Shown here one piece after another: positions 36,029 to 45,127 of a stretch of 64,000 nucleotides of DNA. The stretch spans positions 1 to 64,000 of the forward strand of contig JAUXWT010000096.1 in the NCBI GenBank assembly GCA_030681475.1. Direction: 5' to 3'. This DNA is from Bacteroidales bacterium. Lineage in GTDB: Bacteria > Bacteroidota > Bacteroidia > Bacteroidales > FEN-979. A program made the translations under genes and the position numbers. The notes under the pieces were generated by a model. That model worked only from the letters and a program-made list of their open reading frames with translations, ran no database searches and was not told where the DNA came from. Positions within the stretch are counted from its first letter, which is position 1, and each line of letters opens with the position of its first letter.

Positions 36029-39000
36029 TTACTGGTGGTAATATTCTGATTTCTGAAACTGTTTTTTGGGTAAGATTACAGGTTCCATATAATTTTGAAT
36101 CCCGGAAGCGATGAGCAGGTTCCTGGCAAATGCGCTAACAAGGCCCTGCTCAGAATCTGCCAGGTCAAAAAGTGTTTTACGATCTGCCTCGTAAATATAT
36201 AAAACGTCGTTCCGGTCGATGGAAACGCTTTCAAGGACATGGAAAAATTTGACATACGCCTGATGGACCAACTTTTGGTTATCATCAAGTGGGATTAAGT
36301 TCGTCGCCTGCCTTAAAATCTCAAATCCTTCTTTATATTCACCGCGCTGAAAATAAAGTGAGGTAAGATCGTATGTTGATTCTATGGACTTGTTCGAGGC
36401 AAGCAAATGGATCAGACTGTCATATTTGAATCCATAAATTGTATCGTACCTGTAATGACGAATGAGTTCAAGGTAGTTACGACTCCGTTCCGATTTCCAG
36501 TAATCCCTTTGGGACATGAGCATCTCTTTCCTTCTGTTAATGGTTTTTTCCGGCTGAAGTCCGGTTGATTCTCCGTCTTCAAGTGTTGATAGGATAATAC
36601 TTATTTTTTCGGTCATTATTTCTGCGTCAGCAATTTCATCCTTGATTTCCTCGATCCCTACAGTGCCGGCTTGACTTGAAGGACAGGCAGTTGCATCGGA
36701 ATATGGAACATTTACACCGGTCGCATTAATTAATCCATTCCTGAAATCAGGCCTGAGTCTTGTTTGGTTTGGTAAAGTACCTGAATGGTAATAATAATTT
36801 ATGTTCAGTAGTCCATTATCAAGGTCCCAATGAGGCGCTTTGGCATTATAATCGAAAACGTTCCCGGCAGGAGCAGAAGGGATCTGCAATCCGGCTCCCT
36901 GGTTAACTGCAATACCGAAGCTGTGTATCACGCTTAAGCCGGGTGTACTGGTGACCGTAATATCTGAATAGTTGTTGGAGAATTTGTTGCATTTATAACA
37001 CAACCCCTCTCCGGTGAGCGCATTCCTGTTCGTGTTCTGGGCGATGGTCGCATAGGCAAGATTCCTGAAGGTATTCCTGTAGATACGGTTGATATCCGCA
37101 GGGTTATTGACAACTGAATTGTTGACAATCAATCCGGTTCCATCACTGGGGATGCCTGTTGAATAAAAAACATTCTCTTCAACCTGGTACCCGGAACACT
37201 GGTCAAGGTAAACCCCGTAAGAATCCACAATATTTTCTCCCGGCCTGACGACCCTGAAATTGCAACTCACAATGGCTGAATTGGCAATTCCTGCAGATCC
37301 GCTGAAGTAGATTCCTTTCAGGTTATCGTAGAAGTCTGTATTTTTTATTTTGGCAAATGTGACACTTCCACTATTGATCGCATAAACCCCTTTTGATAAC
37401 CTATCAAAAGAACCGCGTATCGTTGAATTGCAAGGTACAGTCTGATTCTTGCATCCCTCATGAACGAAAATCCGGGAATTGAAGCTATAAATTCCTGTGC
37501 CGCGGTCGGGTGCAGGCATTGCATTCCAGGCGCTGGTATTCTTAAACGAGCATCCTAGAAACCTGATCTCTGAATAGCCATACGCTTTGACAAAGCAATC
37601 TGGCAGGGCGCCATCATTCAGGGCGCCGCTGGTGAGGAAAGTTGTATTGTGAAAATAGGAATGGCTATATCCATTGTGTGGAGTAAAGTATACGGCCACT
37701 TTATTGTTATTAAAACTCGCATTGGTGCACTGTATTATGCCACCCCCAAACGCCGGATCATAACCGGCGTTGTTACCCAGGCTCTTTCCGGCCAATATTC
37801 CAATTTCGGCATTTTCGATCACTCCACCACCGGTGATCTCTATCTTTCCCTGTTTGGCCAACGGATTCTGTGGTATATATGAGTTGCGCCAAAGTTCAAT
37901 ACCTTTCCAGAGAAAGCCGCAATTTTGGGTGATCCTCCCGCCATCAATAATCAGTTCAGCCCCCGGTTCAACAATGATCCTGGAGTCCTTGGGCATATAA
38001 ACTGTGTTGGTGATTCTCAGGGTAAATGGGGCTTTGATCTTGATACTGTTCTGCAGGATCCTTTCGTTTGACCAGGTTTCGTTGGCCTTGATCTCCTGGT
38101 ACACATTGTTGGATGGGAGCAGGTCCGTTTCCCAGATTCCCCTTCCGAACGTGGAGGCAACAAGTTTTCCTGTGCAAGGATTGATCTTCAATTCGGTCAC
38201 CCTGACGTTCGGAATATTCCCATACCTGGTCCACGGGCTGCCTGCAGAGTTTTTAACATAAACCCCGGCATCCGTGGCGATAAACAAACGGTCGTTTGTC
38301 CCTTCCTGATAGACAATTCCGTTTACCGGCAAGTTGGCCAAATTTCCATTGGGGTCCTCATTTACCCAGTTTAAACCGCCATTTGAAGAACTATAAACTT
38401 TAAGATCAGCATAATACCCCGTGAAACAAAGCCATATTTTTTTCGGATCTGCCGGATGAACGGCAATGCCGGTAATGATCGGATGGAAAATAGTCGTGTT
38501 TCCAGGAATGACAGGCAGATAAGGTGTCAAATCGGAGAACTTGGGTTGTGATCCAAATGTTCCATAATTGAGCCCGGTTTCTGAACAATATAGCTGAGGC
38601 GGAACTATGCCGTAAGTGGGATGTATCTGTCCGCCAACAACGATATAGATATAATTTTTATCAGATGGGGCAATCGCAAACTCCGTGATCTGTCTTTTCC
38701 ATGAAGGCTGTACTACTTTATATATATCGGATTCCTGTTCCCACAGCGTGGCGCCCGATCCGCCGGGAACCTTCATCTTCCTTTCGTAGAGTTCCGTCAA
38801 CCCGAATATCGGGTTTGTCTCCGAGATGTGTTTATGTATTTGAAAAGTGTTCGGCAAAAGCGACATGGCGGGAACAGTATCATTGAGGACAGGATCCGCC
38901 GGAATATAAACATCGGTTTCAAATATAGCATGAGGCTGATTCTGACTGGTAAAGGACAACCTTTGAAGCATTTTGTTTGTGCTGAAAAAAGCAATCCTGT

Positions 39001-40702
39001 CCGATTCATAACCGATCCTGGCTCCATATCCATCAGCCAGTCCCACATCCTTCCATACCAGGTTACCATTATTCATGAAACGAATTTTTGTTCCGTTGCA
39101 CTGATACCCGGAGATCAGTATATCCTTGTACATTTTTGAAAGATCGAAACCCCACACCATCGAGATATTCAATCCATTGTATTTTTCCTCCCAGTTTTTA
39201 ATACTGGCGTTTTCCAATAGATTTTTGGCATTCACCCCGCCATGCGTACCGGCATAGAGCATTGGGTTGTCAGGAACATAGGGTTGAAATGCTAAGGCAT
39301 GACAATCAGCATGATAAGAATAGTAGTTATAACTCGACTCTTCATCCCAGTCCTTGCCTGGATCTGAAACATTTCTGCACCCTTTAACTTTGGTGTAGCC
39401 GAAAAAGAGTTGGTTAGCGTCAACAGGTGATGCGGCGAATCCCATCCACGATGGTGAAAGTTGATTTATACCATCTGAATAATGGTTGCCACTCAGTGGA
39501 TCAACCATATGGCAATCCTGCTTGTGCAGCATCGTCCAGGTTTCGTTTTTAAACATGTAGATGATGGCAATTTGTCCGGCGCTGCAGGAGGGTATTGTCG
39601 GACAAATATAGGTTCCCTCAATGTAGGCATACAACCTGGATGGATCTGCCGGAGTAACCGCAAGATTGATCGTATTGACCCGGCAATCGGGTAATTGCGT
39701 AATTTTAGGGTTGGAATTTGCCGTTATGCTCTTCCAGGTATTCCCACCATCCTCAGAACGATAGATATCCTTCCCGCTGGCATATACCGTGGTTGGGGTT
39801 CCCGGTTTAAATTCCAGTCCGCGATACGCCATATCTGATAAATCCAGCCCCGATGTCATCCTTTGCCAGGTTGGATACTGGGCTAAAGCATCGTTTGTCC
39901 TGAATATTCCTTCAGATGTTGCCACAAACAACTGATTTGAATTCTGCGGATTGATGATGATCCTTCTGGTAGTTCTGGGGGTCGGGGAAAATGACATGAA
40001 TCCATTGTTTATCGGAGCCCAGTTAAGTCCCCCGTTGACTGACCGGTATATGCCGCTTGTAACGATTGGGTTTACGAATCCCCAGTTCGGATTTGAGATC
40101 AGTTCAAGACTGCCATCACCATATCCGGTGGAGATAAAAATATTGTCTGAGTTGTTAAAATCGACTGCAACATCAGAAACACTGGCAACCGGCAATTGCA
40201 GATCTGTATTGAGCACATTCCAGGAATCTCCGTTGTCAACACTTTTCCACAGACCACTAAAGGCAGATGCAGCGTAAATTGTCCTATTGGTGGTATTATT
40301 GTATTGCGGATCGAAGGTGATCCGGTGGATCTGCCCCATACCATTCGTCTGGGAATTCGTGTTGTCGGCAACAAAGGGACCAAGCGGTGTCCAGTTGACC
40401 GTACTGTAAGGCTGGCTGCCGGGCGCTTGATAAAGGTAATTCTGACAATAGGAATTCATTGCAGCTACTCCTGTCTGAACATTGCCCTGCGGGTACAATC
40501 GGGGAAGCCATGTTGAAAAGGCCCTGTCAAAATCCTTTTCAAGTCCGCTGCGCTTGATGTTCTCATTCTCTGTGAAATAGTTATTTTGTTTGTAATAACT
40601 GATCATGATATCATTCAGGTTCTTTGCAGGTTGTCTCTTGTTTTTCATCACAGTACATGACGAAAACACCATAACAATGGATAGGATAAAGATCTTTTTC
40701 AT
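36029..40702 (-). CDS. Very large lipoprotein with sortilin/BNR-like propeller and beta-helix regions
   Basis: 1557 residues. The N-terminus is a lipoprotein signal (MKKIFILSIVMVFSSC; Cys16 as the lipid site). Residues ~75-850 repeat BNR/sortilin-type motifs (GLWKSVDNGDSWNV, GIYRSVNGGLNWAP, DIYRSEDGGNTWKS, KVYSSSNGGLNWVN), typical of seven- or ten-bladed propellers. Residues ~880-1320 resemble a right-handed beta-helix (repeated short strands with N/G turns such as GIYFSGSAGIANSAIVSCNF). The last ~200 residues look helical. No T9SS sorting domain is present, so lipid anchoring to the outer membrane is the likely mode. The function is unknown; carbohydrate binding or lysis would be guesses. 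Confidence 0.85.
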   Translation of the reverse strand: MKKIFILSIVMVFSSCTVMKNKRQPAKNLNDIMISYYKQNNYFTENENIKRSGLEKDFDRAFSTWLPRLYPQGNVQTGVAAMNSYCQNYLYQAPGSQPYSTVNWTPLGPFVADNTNSQTNGMGQIHRITFDPQYNNTTNRTIYAASAFSGLWKSVDNGDSWNVLNTDLQLPVASVSDVAVDFNNSDNIFISTGYGDGSLELISNPNWGFVNPIVTSGIYRSVNGGLNWAPINNGFMSFSPTPRTTRRIIINPQNSNQLFVATSEGIFRTNDALAQYPTWQRMTSGLDLSDMAYRGLEFKPGTPTTVYASGKDIYRSEDGGNTWKSITANSNPKITQLPDCRVNTINLAVTPADPSRLYAYIEGTYICPTIPSCSAGQIAIIYMFKNETWTMLHKQDCHMVDPLSGNHYSDGINQLSPSWMGFAASPVDANQLFFGYTKVKGCRNVSDPGKDWDEESSYNYYSYHADCHALAFQPYVPDNPMLYAGTHGGVNAKNLLENASIKNWEEKYNGLNISMVWGFDLSKMYKDILISGYQCNGTKIRFMNNGNLVWKDVGLADGYGARIGYESDRIAFFSTNKMLQRLSFTSQNQPHAIFETDVYIPADPVLNDTVPAMSLLPNTFQIHKHISETNPIFGLTELYERKMKVPGGSGATLWEQESDIYKVVQPSWKRQITEFAIAPSDKNYIYIVVGGQIHPTYGIVPPQLYCSETGLNYGTFGSQPKFSDLTPYLPVIPGNTTIFHPIITGIAVHPADPKKIWLCFTGYYADLKVYSSSNGGLNWVNEDPNGNLANLPVNGIVYQEGTNDRLFIATDAGVYVKNSAGSPWTRYGNIPNVRVTELKINPCTGKLVASTFGRGIWETDLLPSNNVYQEIKANETWSNERILQNSIKIKAPFTLRITNTVYMPKDSRIIVEPGAELIIDGGRITQNCGFLWKGIELWRNSYIPQNPLAKQGKIEITGGGVIENAEIGILAGKSLGNNAGYDPAFGGGIIQCTNASFNNNKVAVYFTPHNGYSHSYFHNTTFLTSGALNDGALPDCFVKAYGYSEIRFLGCSFKNTSAWNAMPAPDRGTGIYSFNSRIFVHEGCKNQTVPCNSTIRGSFDRLSKGVYAINSGSVTFAKIKNTDFYDNLKGIYFSGSAGIANSAIVSCNFRVVRPGENIVDSYGVYLDQCSGYQVEENVFYSTGIPSDGTGLIVNNSVVNNPADINRIYRNTFRNLAYATIAQNTNRNALTGEGLCYKCNKFSNNYSDITVTSTPGLSVIHSFGIAVNQGAGLQIPSAPAGNVFDYNAKAPHWDLDNGLLNINYYYHSGTLPNQTRLRPDFRNGLINATGVNVPYSDATACPSSQAGTVGIEEIKDEIADAEIMTEKISIILSTLEDGESTGLQPEKTINRRKEMLMSQRDYWKSERSRNYLELIRHYRYDTIYGFKYDSLIHLLASNKSIESTYDLTSLYFQRGEYKEGFEILRQATNLIPLDDNQKLVHQAYVKFFHVLESVSIDRNDVLYIYEADRKTLFDLADSEQGLVSAFARNLLIASGIQNYMEPVILPKKQFQKSEYYHQ

Positions 40703-40937
40703 AACACACTTATTTTGAATTAAATATTCTGATATAATTCGGAAAATATTTTAAAGTTGGTCCGTTTATATTTTTTCAAGGTGTATGAAGATGGGGAGTA
40801 GTGTTATGGCAAATATATAAAATATTTATCAATATGTCAAGGATTTTGTTCTTAAAAAAACAGACATTCAGCAAGTTTTTTTCAGGAATCGTTGTCACTT
40901 TGAAATAAAATTGGCGACAAGGAGACGGAATCAAATG
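40703..40937. other. AT-rich intergenic stretch
   Basis: Upstream of the large lipoprotein gene. I see no gene and no full Bacteroidetes promoter; an AT-rich run just before the lipoprotein start is all that stands out. Confidence 0.4.
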
Positions 40938-40977
40938 AACCACGAAGGACACAAAGTACTGCACGGAGGACACAAAG
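40938..40977 (+). repeat. Left 40-bp inverted repeat of the GxxExxY cassette
   Basis: It begins AACCACGAAGGACACAAAG and pairs with the reverse complement of 41368-41407 with three mismatches in 40. It contains internal 9-bp phrases (CACGAAGGA, CACAAAG). Its inner end lies nine bases beyond the GxxExxY stop codon. Confidence 0.92.
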
Positions 40978-40986
40978 ATTCATTAA

Positions 40987-41358
40987 TCAGATTATTACTC
41001 TTCGGATCCCTTTTTTTAGTGAACTAACGTTGAAATTTACAAGTAGCCCGAGATGGAGCTTTGATAACTTCAGGTATGTAAGGATTTGCGCCAGGTGAAC
41101 ATCATTGAGCGCCTCCACTGATTTTATTTCCACAATGATCCGGCTTTCAACCATCAGATCAATTCTGTATCCAATTTCCATGATTTCTCCGTCATAGACC
41201 AGGGGCATGGACTTTTGTCTCTCGACACGCAAACCTGCTTTCCTAAGCTCAAATACTAAGCATTCTTCATAAGCGCTTTCCAGTAATCCTGGACCAAGGC
41301 TTGAATGCATCCTGAAAGAACAATCCAGTAGCAACTTAAAAATCTGCTCATCATTCAT
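40987..41358 (-). CDS. GxxExxY-family protein, putative PD-(D/E)XK nuclease fold
   Basis: 123 residues from the ATG at 41358, chosen because an unusually strong Shine-Dalgarno (AAGGAGGTGAT) precedes it and because the upstream in-frame extension translates the flanking repeat. The name-giving motif GLLESAY is at residues 24-30. Asp67 (RIDLMVE) and the Glu77-x-Lys79 pair (VEIKS) match a PD-(D/E)XK core, as in the PDDEXK_3 family. Function is unknown; family members are usually single small genes. The gene lies between 40-bp inverted repeats that start nine bases from each end of the reading frame. A dead relative lies at 15330-15526. Confidence 0.9.
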   Translation of the reverse strand: MNDEQIFKLLLDCSFRMHSSLGPGLLESAYEECLVFELRKAGLRVERQKSMPLVYDGEIMEIGYRIDLMVESRIIVEIKSVEALNDVHLAQILTYLKLSKLHLGLLVNFNVSSLKKGIRRVII

Positions 41359-41367
41359 TATCACCTC

Positions 41368-41407
41368 CTTTGTGTCCTTCGTGCAGTACTTTGTGCCCTT
41401 TGTGGTT
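41368..41407 (-). repeat. Right 40-bp inverted repeat of the GxxExxY cassette
   Basis: Inverted partner of 40938-40977 with three mismatches in 40. Its inner end supplies part of the Shine-Dalgarno of the GxxExxY gene. Its outer end lies ten bases from the stop codon of the YifB/ComM gene. Confidence 0.92.
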
Positions 41408-41417
41408 AAATAAATAA

Positions 41418-42956
41418 TCATCTCCCCCAACTGTCCCTGTCCAGCGACCGGTAATTGATCGCTTCTGCCAGGTGTTCCAACTGGATGTCTGCGGATTGAT
41501 CAAGGTCGGCAATGGTTCTCGAGACTTTCAGGATCCTGTCATATGCACGGGCTGAGAGCCCCAGTTTTTCCATAGCTGTTTTTAACAATTGATTTCCGGT
41601 ATCAGAGATCCTGCATACATCCCGCAACATTCTTGAAGGAATTTGTGCGTTGCTGTGGATCTTCTCCATCCCCTCAAAACGTTTGCCCTGGATTTGCCTT
41701 GCCCTTATCACTCTCTCCCTGATGACGTTGCTGTATTCTGTCGGCCGGGTATCACTCAACCGTTTAAAATCGACAGGTACCACTTCAATATGGATATCGA
41801 TACGGTCAAACAGCGGTCCGGAGATCCGGTTGATATATTTCTGCACCTCACCCGATTTGCACTGGCAGGCAATGGTCGGATGGTTGTAATATCCGCAGGG
41901 GCAAGGGTTCATTGCGGCGATCAACATGAAACTGGCTGGAAATTCCAGGGTCATCTTAGCCCTGGAAATGGTCACCAGGCGATCTTCCATGGGTTGCCGG
42001 AGCACTTCCAGAACTGTACGTTTAAACTCCGGCAATTCATCGAGGAACAGCACGCCGTTATGGGCAAGCGATATCTCCCCCGGCTGTGGAATGCTCCCCC
42101 CACCAACCAGGGCCATATCGGAAATCGTATGATGCGGAGCCCTGAAGGGTCTCATCGAAACCAACGACCTGTGGCTCCCTAATTTACCCGCTACTGAGTG
42201 TATCTTTGTGGTTTCCAAAGCCTCCTGCTGGTTCAATGGGGGCAGAATGGATGGTATTCGTTTTGCCAGCATCGTTTTACCAGCCCCGGGCGGCCCGATT
42301 AAAATAACATTATGCCCTCCGGCAGCCCCGATCTCCAGCGCTCTTTTTATGTTCTCTTGTCCGCGCACATCCGCAAAATCGTGTTCAAAGTGAATGGCCT
42401 TCCTTGTTTGATCCCCATAAGACTCCATCCTGGTCGGGGATAATTGCCCCTGATCGTTGAAAAATCCGATCACCTCCGTAATCGCAGTAATACCATATAC
42501 TTCAAGCTCGCTTACGATCGATGCCTCCCGCGCATTCTGCAATGGCAGCAGAATTCCCTTAAAACCCCTATCCCGTGCCTCAAGGGCGATGGGAAGGGCT
42601 CCTTTGATCGGCAACAATCCTCCGTCAAGGGATAGTTCCCCCATGATCATGTATTTTTCCAGCTTCTCTGTTTTGATGACCCCATTTGCTGCAAGGATCC
42701 CCATAGCTATCGTCAGATCGTACGAAGAGCCTTCCTTACGGATATCGGCAGGCGCCATGTTAATGATGATCTTTTTTCCCGGAATACGCTGGCCGTTGTT
42801 ACGCAGCGCGGATTCAATCCGTTGATGACTCTCCTTCACAGCATTATCAGGCAGTCCGACCATAAAAAACTGAATTCCCTGGTCCATATATACCTCAACC
42901 GTAACTGTAATGGCTTTGATGCCGAATACAGCGCTTCCATATGTCTTTACAAGCAT
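41418..42956 (-). CDS. comM: YifB/ComM-family Mg-chelatase-like AAA+ ATPase
   Basis: 512 residues from the ATG at 42956 ([20 protein letters not shown]), the standard family start. A longer frame would translate a C-rich repeat ([10 protein letters not shown]) and is rejected. Residues ~1-170 are the Lon-like ChlI domain ([14 protein letters not shown]). The AAA+ domain follows, with Walker [16 protein letters not shown], Walker [12 protein letters not shown] and a zinc-like cluster ([14 protein letters not shown]). The C-terminal Mg-chelatase domain has [19 protein letters not shown]. In ComM-type proteins this is a hexameric branch-migration helicase that aids integration of incoming DNA during transformation; that role is inferred. 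Confidence 0.93.
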   Translation of the reverse strand: MLVKTYGSAVFGIKAITVTVEVYMDQGIQFFMVGLPDNAVKESHQRIESALRNNGQRIPGKKIIINMAPADIRKEGSSYDLTIAMGILAANGVIKTEKLEKYMIMGELSLDGGLLPIKGALPIALEARDRGFKGILLPLQNAREASIVSELEVYGITAITEVIGFFNDQGQLSPTRMESYGDQTRKAIHFEHDFADVRGQENIKRALEIGAAGGHNVILIGPPGAGKTMLAKRIPSILPPLNQQEALETTKIHSVAGKLGSHRSLVSMRPFRAPHHTISDMALVGGGSIPQPGEISLAHNGVLFLDELPEFKRTVLEVLRQPMEDRLVTISRAKMTLEFPASFMLIAAMNPCPCGYYNHPTIACQCKSGEVQKYINRISGPLFDRIDIHIEVVPVDFKRLSDTRPTEYSNVIRERVIRARQIQGKRFEGMEKIHSNAQIPSRMLRDVCRISDTGNQLLKTAMEKLGLSARAYDRILKVSRTIADLDQSADIQLEHLAEAINYRSLDRDSWGR

Positions 42957-43026
42957 GATCAAGCAGTTTATAATGGTTAATCGGAAAAACGGGAAAAGGT
43001 AATACGGAAATTTGGGAAAGTTATTA

Positions 43027-43114
43027 ACAGGGGGACAGGGGGACAGGGGGACAGGGGGACAGGGGGACAGGGGGACAAGGGGACAAGGGGACAAGGGGAC
43101 GGGGGGACAGGCGG
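43027..43114 (+). repeat. 8-bp G-rich tandem array (ACAGGGGG)
   Basis: Eleven octamers: six ACAGGGGG, three ACAAGGGG and two diverged copies. The plus strand carries runs of four to six G separated by three or four bases, a strong G-quadruplex pattern. It sits between gldB and comM, both on the minus strand. The same phrase occurs at 31125-31172. Confidence 0.93.
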
Positions 43115-43155
43115 ACTGCAAACTGCTGACTGCCGACTGCTGACTGCTGACTGGA
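43114..43155 (+). repeat. 7-bp tandem array (GACTGCT) next to the G-rich array
   Basis: GACTGCA, AACTGCT, GACTGCC, GACTGCT, GACTGCT, GACTGGA: six heptamers directly abutting the octamer array and ending ten bases before the gldB stop codon. Confidence 0.9.
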
Positions 43156-43164
43156 AACTCGTAA

Positions 43165-44163
43165 TTATTTCTGAGGTTTATAGCCTGACATGGTTAATAT
43201 TTTCTGGGCGTCTAATTCGGTCATAACTTCCTGAAACGTAATCTTGGGTTGGTTTTCATAATATTTTCTGACGATTTGCCAACCGAGCCATGCGCCGAGC
43301 CGGGTTGGAGCGTCCTTCGAGAACTCCGCCATGAAAGGGCCGTCGGCCATGAATGACCGGATAAGTTTTCCATCCGTGGTATATAGGATCCTGTTTTCGA
43401 TGATGGCGGTCCATACATGCGCCTCATGGTTGACGACCCAGTCATATTGCTCTTTTGAATATCCGATCTTTAACCGGTCTTCGGTTTGCGGAATCATGGC
43501 ATCCACGAACAGCAACCGTTTTCCGGCATCGATCATTTGTTCGAGCATGGTATTTCCCGGAAACCTTACAGGATAGGTGATCATCCCCAAGACTCTCATG
43601 CAGTCAGGTACCACATGCGCAGAAGACATGCGCGAAATCCGGTACGCGGGCAGGCCATCGGCAACGTACGGTTTGAAATCCTTTCCAAGGTAGTTATCCA
43701 GCCCGATCAGCAAAACACTGTCGGCAAACTGAACCGGATAATCATAATCACCCCCTGAAATATAGGTGTAGATCCTCGGAACTTTAAATCCCGGATAATA
43801 ATAGCCGTAATGTTTAAGCGCCTGGGAAAGATCCTTCTCCAGTGATGTGATTTGTTTGTACTGATTTACAACGGCGGCATGAAATTCCTGATTCCGCGGA
43901 CTTTCAAGATATGCTTTCATCTCTGCCAGCTTTGCAGGATCACTAAGATCTGTGTCAAGAAAAAAAAGGTAGGCCGGTTTCAATGCTTCAAGGTTGGTCT
44001 GAAGCTGATCAGGATTCACTGTAAAAAGATCAAGATCGTACCTGTGAATCTTCACCTGTTCAATCTTTACATTGGAAATATCCGGATTGAGTCTTTTCTT
44101 TCCATGGCCGCAACCAGAGAAAATTACAATGCAAAAAATAAAATAAAGTCCAAAAAATCTCAT
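43165..44163 (-). CDS. gldB: GldB-family gliding motility/T9SS-associated lipoprotein
   Basis: About 332 residues. Of the candidate starts (44202, 44178, 44175, 44163), the ATG at 44163 gives a normal 17-residue lipoprotein signal ([18 protein letters not shown]), and a TAACTTTG box lies just upstream at 44181-44188. Family signatures are [48 protein letters not shown] and [18 protein letters not shown]. GldB is an outer-membrane-associated lipoprotein required for gliding in Flavobacterium and present in many non-gliding Bacteroidetes. It fits the two T9SS cargo genes in this window. Confidence 0.9.
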   Translation of the reverse strand: MRFFGLYFIFCIVIFSGCGHGKKRLNPDISNVKIEQVKIHRYDLDLFTVNPDQLQTNLEALKPAYLFFLDTDLSDPAKLAEMKAYLESPRNQEFHAAVVNQYKQITSLEKDLSQALKHYGYYYPGFKVPRIYTYISGGDYDYPVQFADSVLLIGLDNYLGKDFKPYVADGLPAYRISRMSSAHVVPDCMRVLGMITYPVRFPGNTMLEQMIDAGKRLLFVDAMIPQTEDRLKIGYSKEQYDWVVNHEAHVWTAIIENRILYTTDGKLIRSFMADGPFMAEFSKDAPTRLGAWLGWQIVRKYYENQPKITFQEVMTELDAQKILTMSGYKPQK

Positions 44164-44180
44164 CGTTCGGTTCATCATAA

Positions 44181-44188
44181 CAAAGTTA
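44181..44188 (-). promoter_or_regulatory. -7 box (TAACTTTG) next to the gldB start
   Basis: Exact TAnnTTTG match on the minus strand. No TTTG lies 19-20 bases upstream. Its closeness to the ATGs at 44178/44175 supports translation from the ATG at 44163. Confidence 0.4.
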
Positions 44189-44426
44189 CTTCTACCCTTC
44201 AACTTTTTTATTGCTGCTAAAGCGCAAAGACGTTAAATAAGTAATCAATAGGTCATTCAGGTGAAAATAAACTTTTGTCGGGCACTTTCCCAGTGGAAAT
44301 CCTGTTATTGCTAACGGTTATCCCTGTTGATTATTTTTGGATAAATATATAAAGAATCAATGAATGCCGGGAGGATTAATAACTACTTTTGTCCGGTATA
44401 ATTCAATTTTATAATAAATGACCGAA

Positions 44427-45119
44427 ATGAAAAAAATATTTACCCTTGGATTAATGCTCACGCTGTTCGGAATCGTCGGCGCGGGCTTCAGCCAAACAAA
44501 ATTTCCGATGAAACTTGGATTGAAAGTTGCCCCGAACATCGGCTGGATGAGCCCGGGAACAAAAGGTTATTCCAGTGATGGCGCCAGGCTTGGGGGCACT
44601 ATCGGATTTGTAAGCGATTTCTATTTCGCCGAAAATTATGCCTTTTCCACAGGATTTAATTTTCAGTTTATCAATGGGAAACTTAACTACACTGATCTGT
44701 TGCAAGTCGATACAACCATGGTGAATGAAGATGTTTTCCGTAAATACAGTTTCCTATACCTCGAAATCCCGTTGATGATCAAGATGAAGACCAAAAAGTT
44801 CGGTAATATAGCGTATTTCGGACAGATCGGGATCGGAACGGCATTCCGGCTAAAAGCTACCATCAAGGATAATTTAGTGCCTGCAACAAGTGAGATGGGA
44901 ACTCCGGAAAATTTCAATGATGGTACAACACTCATCCGGGAATCAATTATTATTGGCATTGGTTGTGAATACCATATTGATGAGTCCTCAAGGATTCTTA
45001 TTGGAATTTCATATTCCAACGCGCTCAACAACATCCTTACCGGGGTTAACAGAAAATCGAACCTTAATGAAAAAAGTCAGCTTAATTTCGCTGAAATAAA
45101 TATCGGATTTCTTTTTTAA
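44427..45119 (+). CDS. Outer-membrane beta-barrel protein (PorT-like family)
   Basis: About 230 residues. The ATG at 44427 (MKKIFTLGLMLTLFGIVGAGFSQ) gives a clean signal peptide; an ATG nine bases upstream is also possible. The mature part alternates short amphipathic strands rich in aromatic residues (KLGLKVAPNIGW, GGTIGFVSDFYFAENYAFSTG, FLYLEIPLMIKMK, AYFGQIGIGTAF, NFAEINIGFLF). This is the OMP_b-brl_2 pattern. PorT of the type IX system belongs to this broad group, but a specific PorT role is not shown. A TACTTTTG -7 box lies at 44394-44401. nadE follows after 8 bases. Confidence 0.82.
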   Translation: MKKIFTLGLMLTLFGIVGAGFSQTKFPMKLGLKVAPNIGWMSPGTKGYSSDGARLGGTIGFVSDFYFAENYAFSTGFNFQFINGKLNYTDLLQVDTTMVNEDVFRKYSFLYLEIPLMIKMKTKKFGNIAYFGQIGIGTAFRLKATIKDNLVPATSEMGTPENFNDGTTLIRESIIIGIGCEYHIDESSRILIGISYSNALNNILTGVNRKSNLNEKSQLNFAEINIGFLF

Positions 45120-45127
45120 TCTGTCTG

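Noticed and set aside
40933-41411. AAAT on both sides of the GxxExxY cassette as a target-site duplication
   Set aside because: Too short, offset by one base relative to the repeat ends, and common in AT-rich DNA.
42957-43121. N-terminal extension of the YifB/ComM gene through the C-rich repeat ([10 protein letters not shown])
   Set aside because: The extension is a translation of the octamer array. The family start MLVKTYG lies at 42956.
43027-43155. CRISPR array
   Set aside because: Units are 7-8 bp with no spacers, and there are no cas genes in the window.
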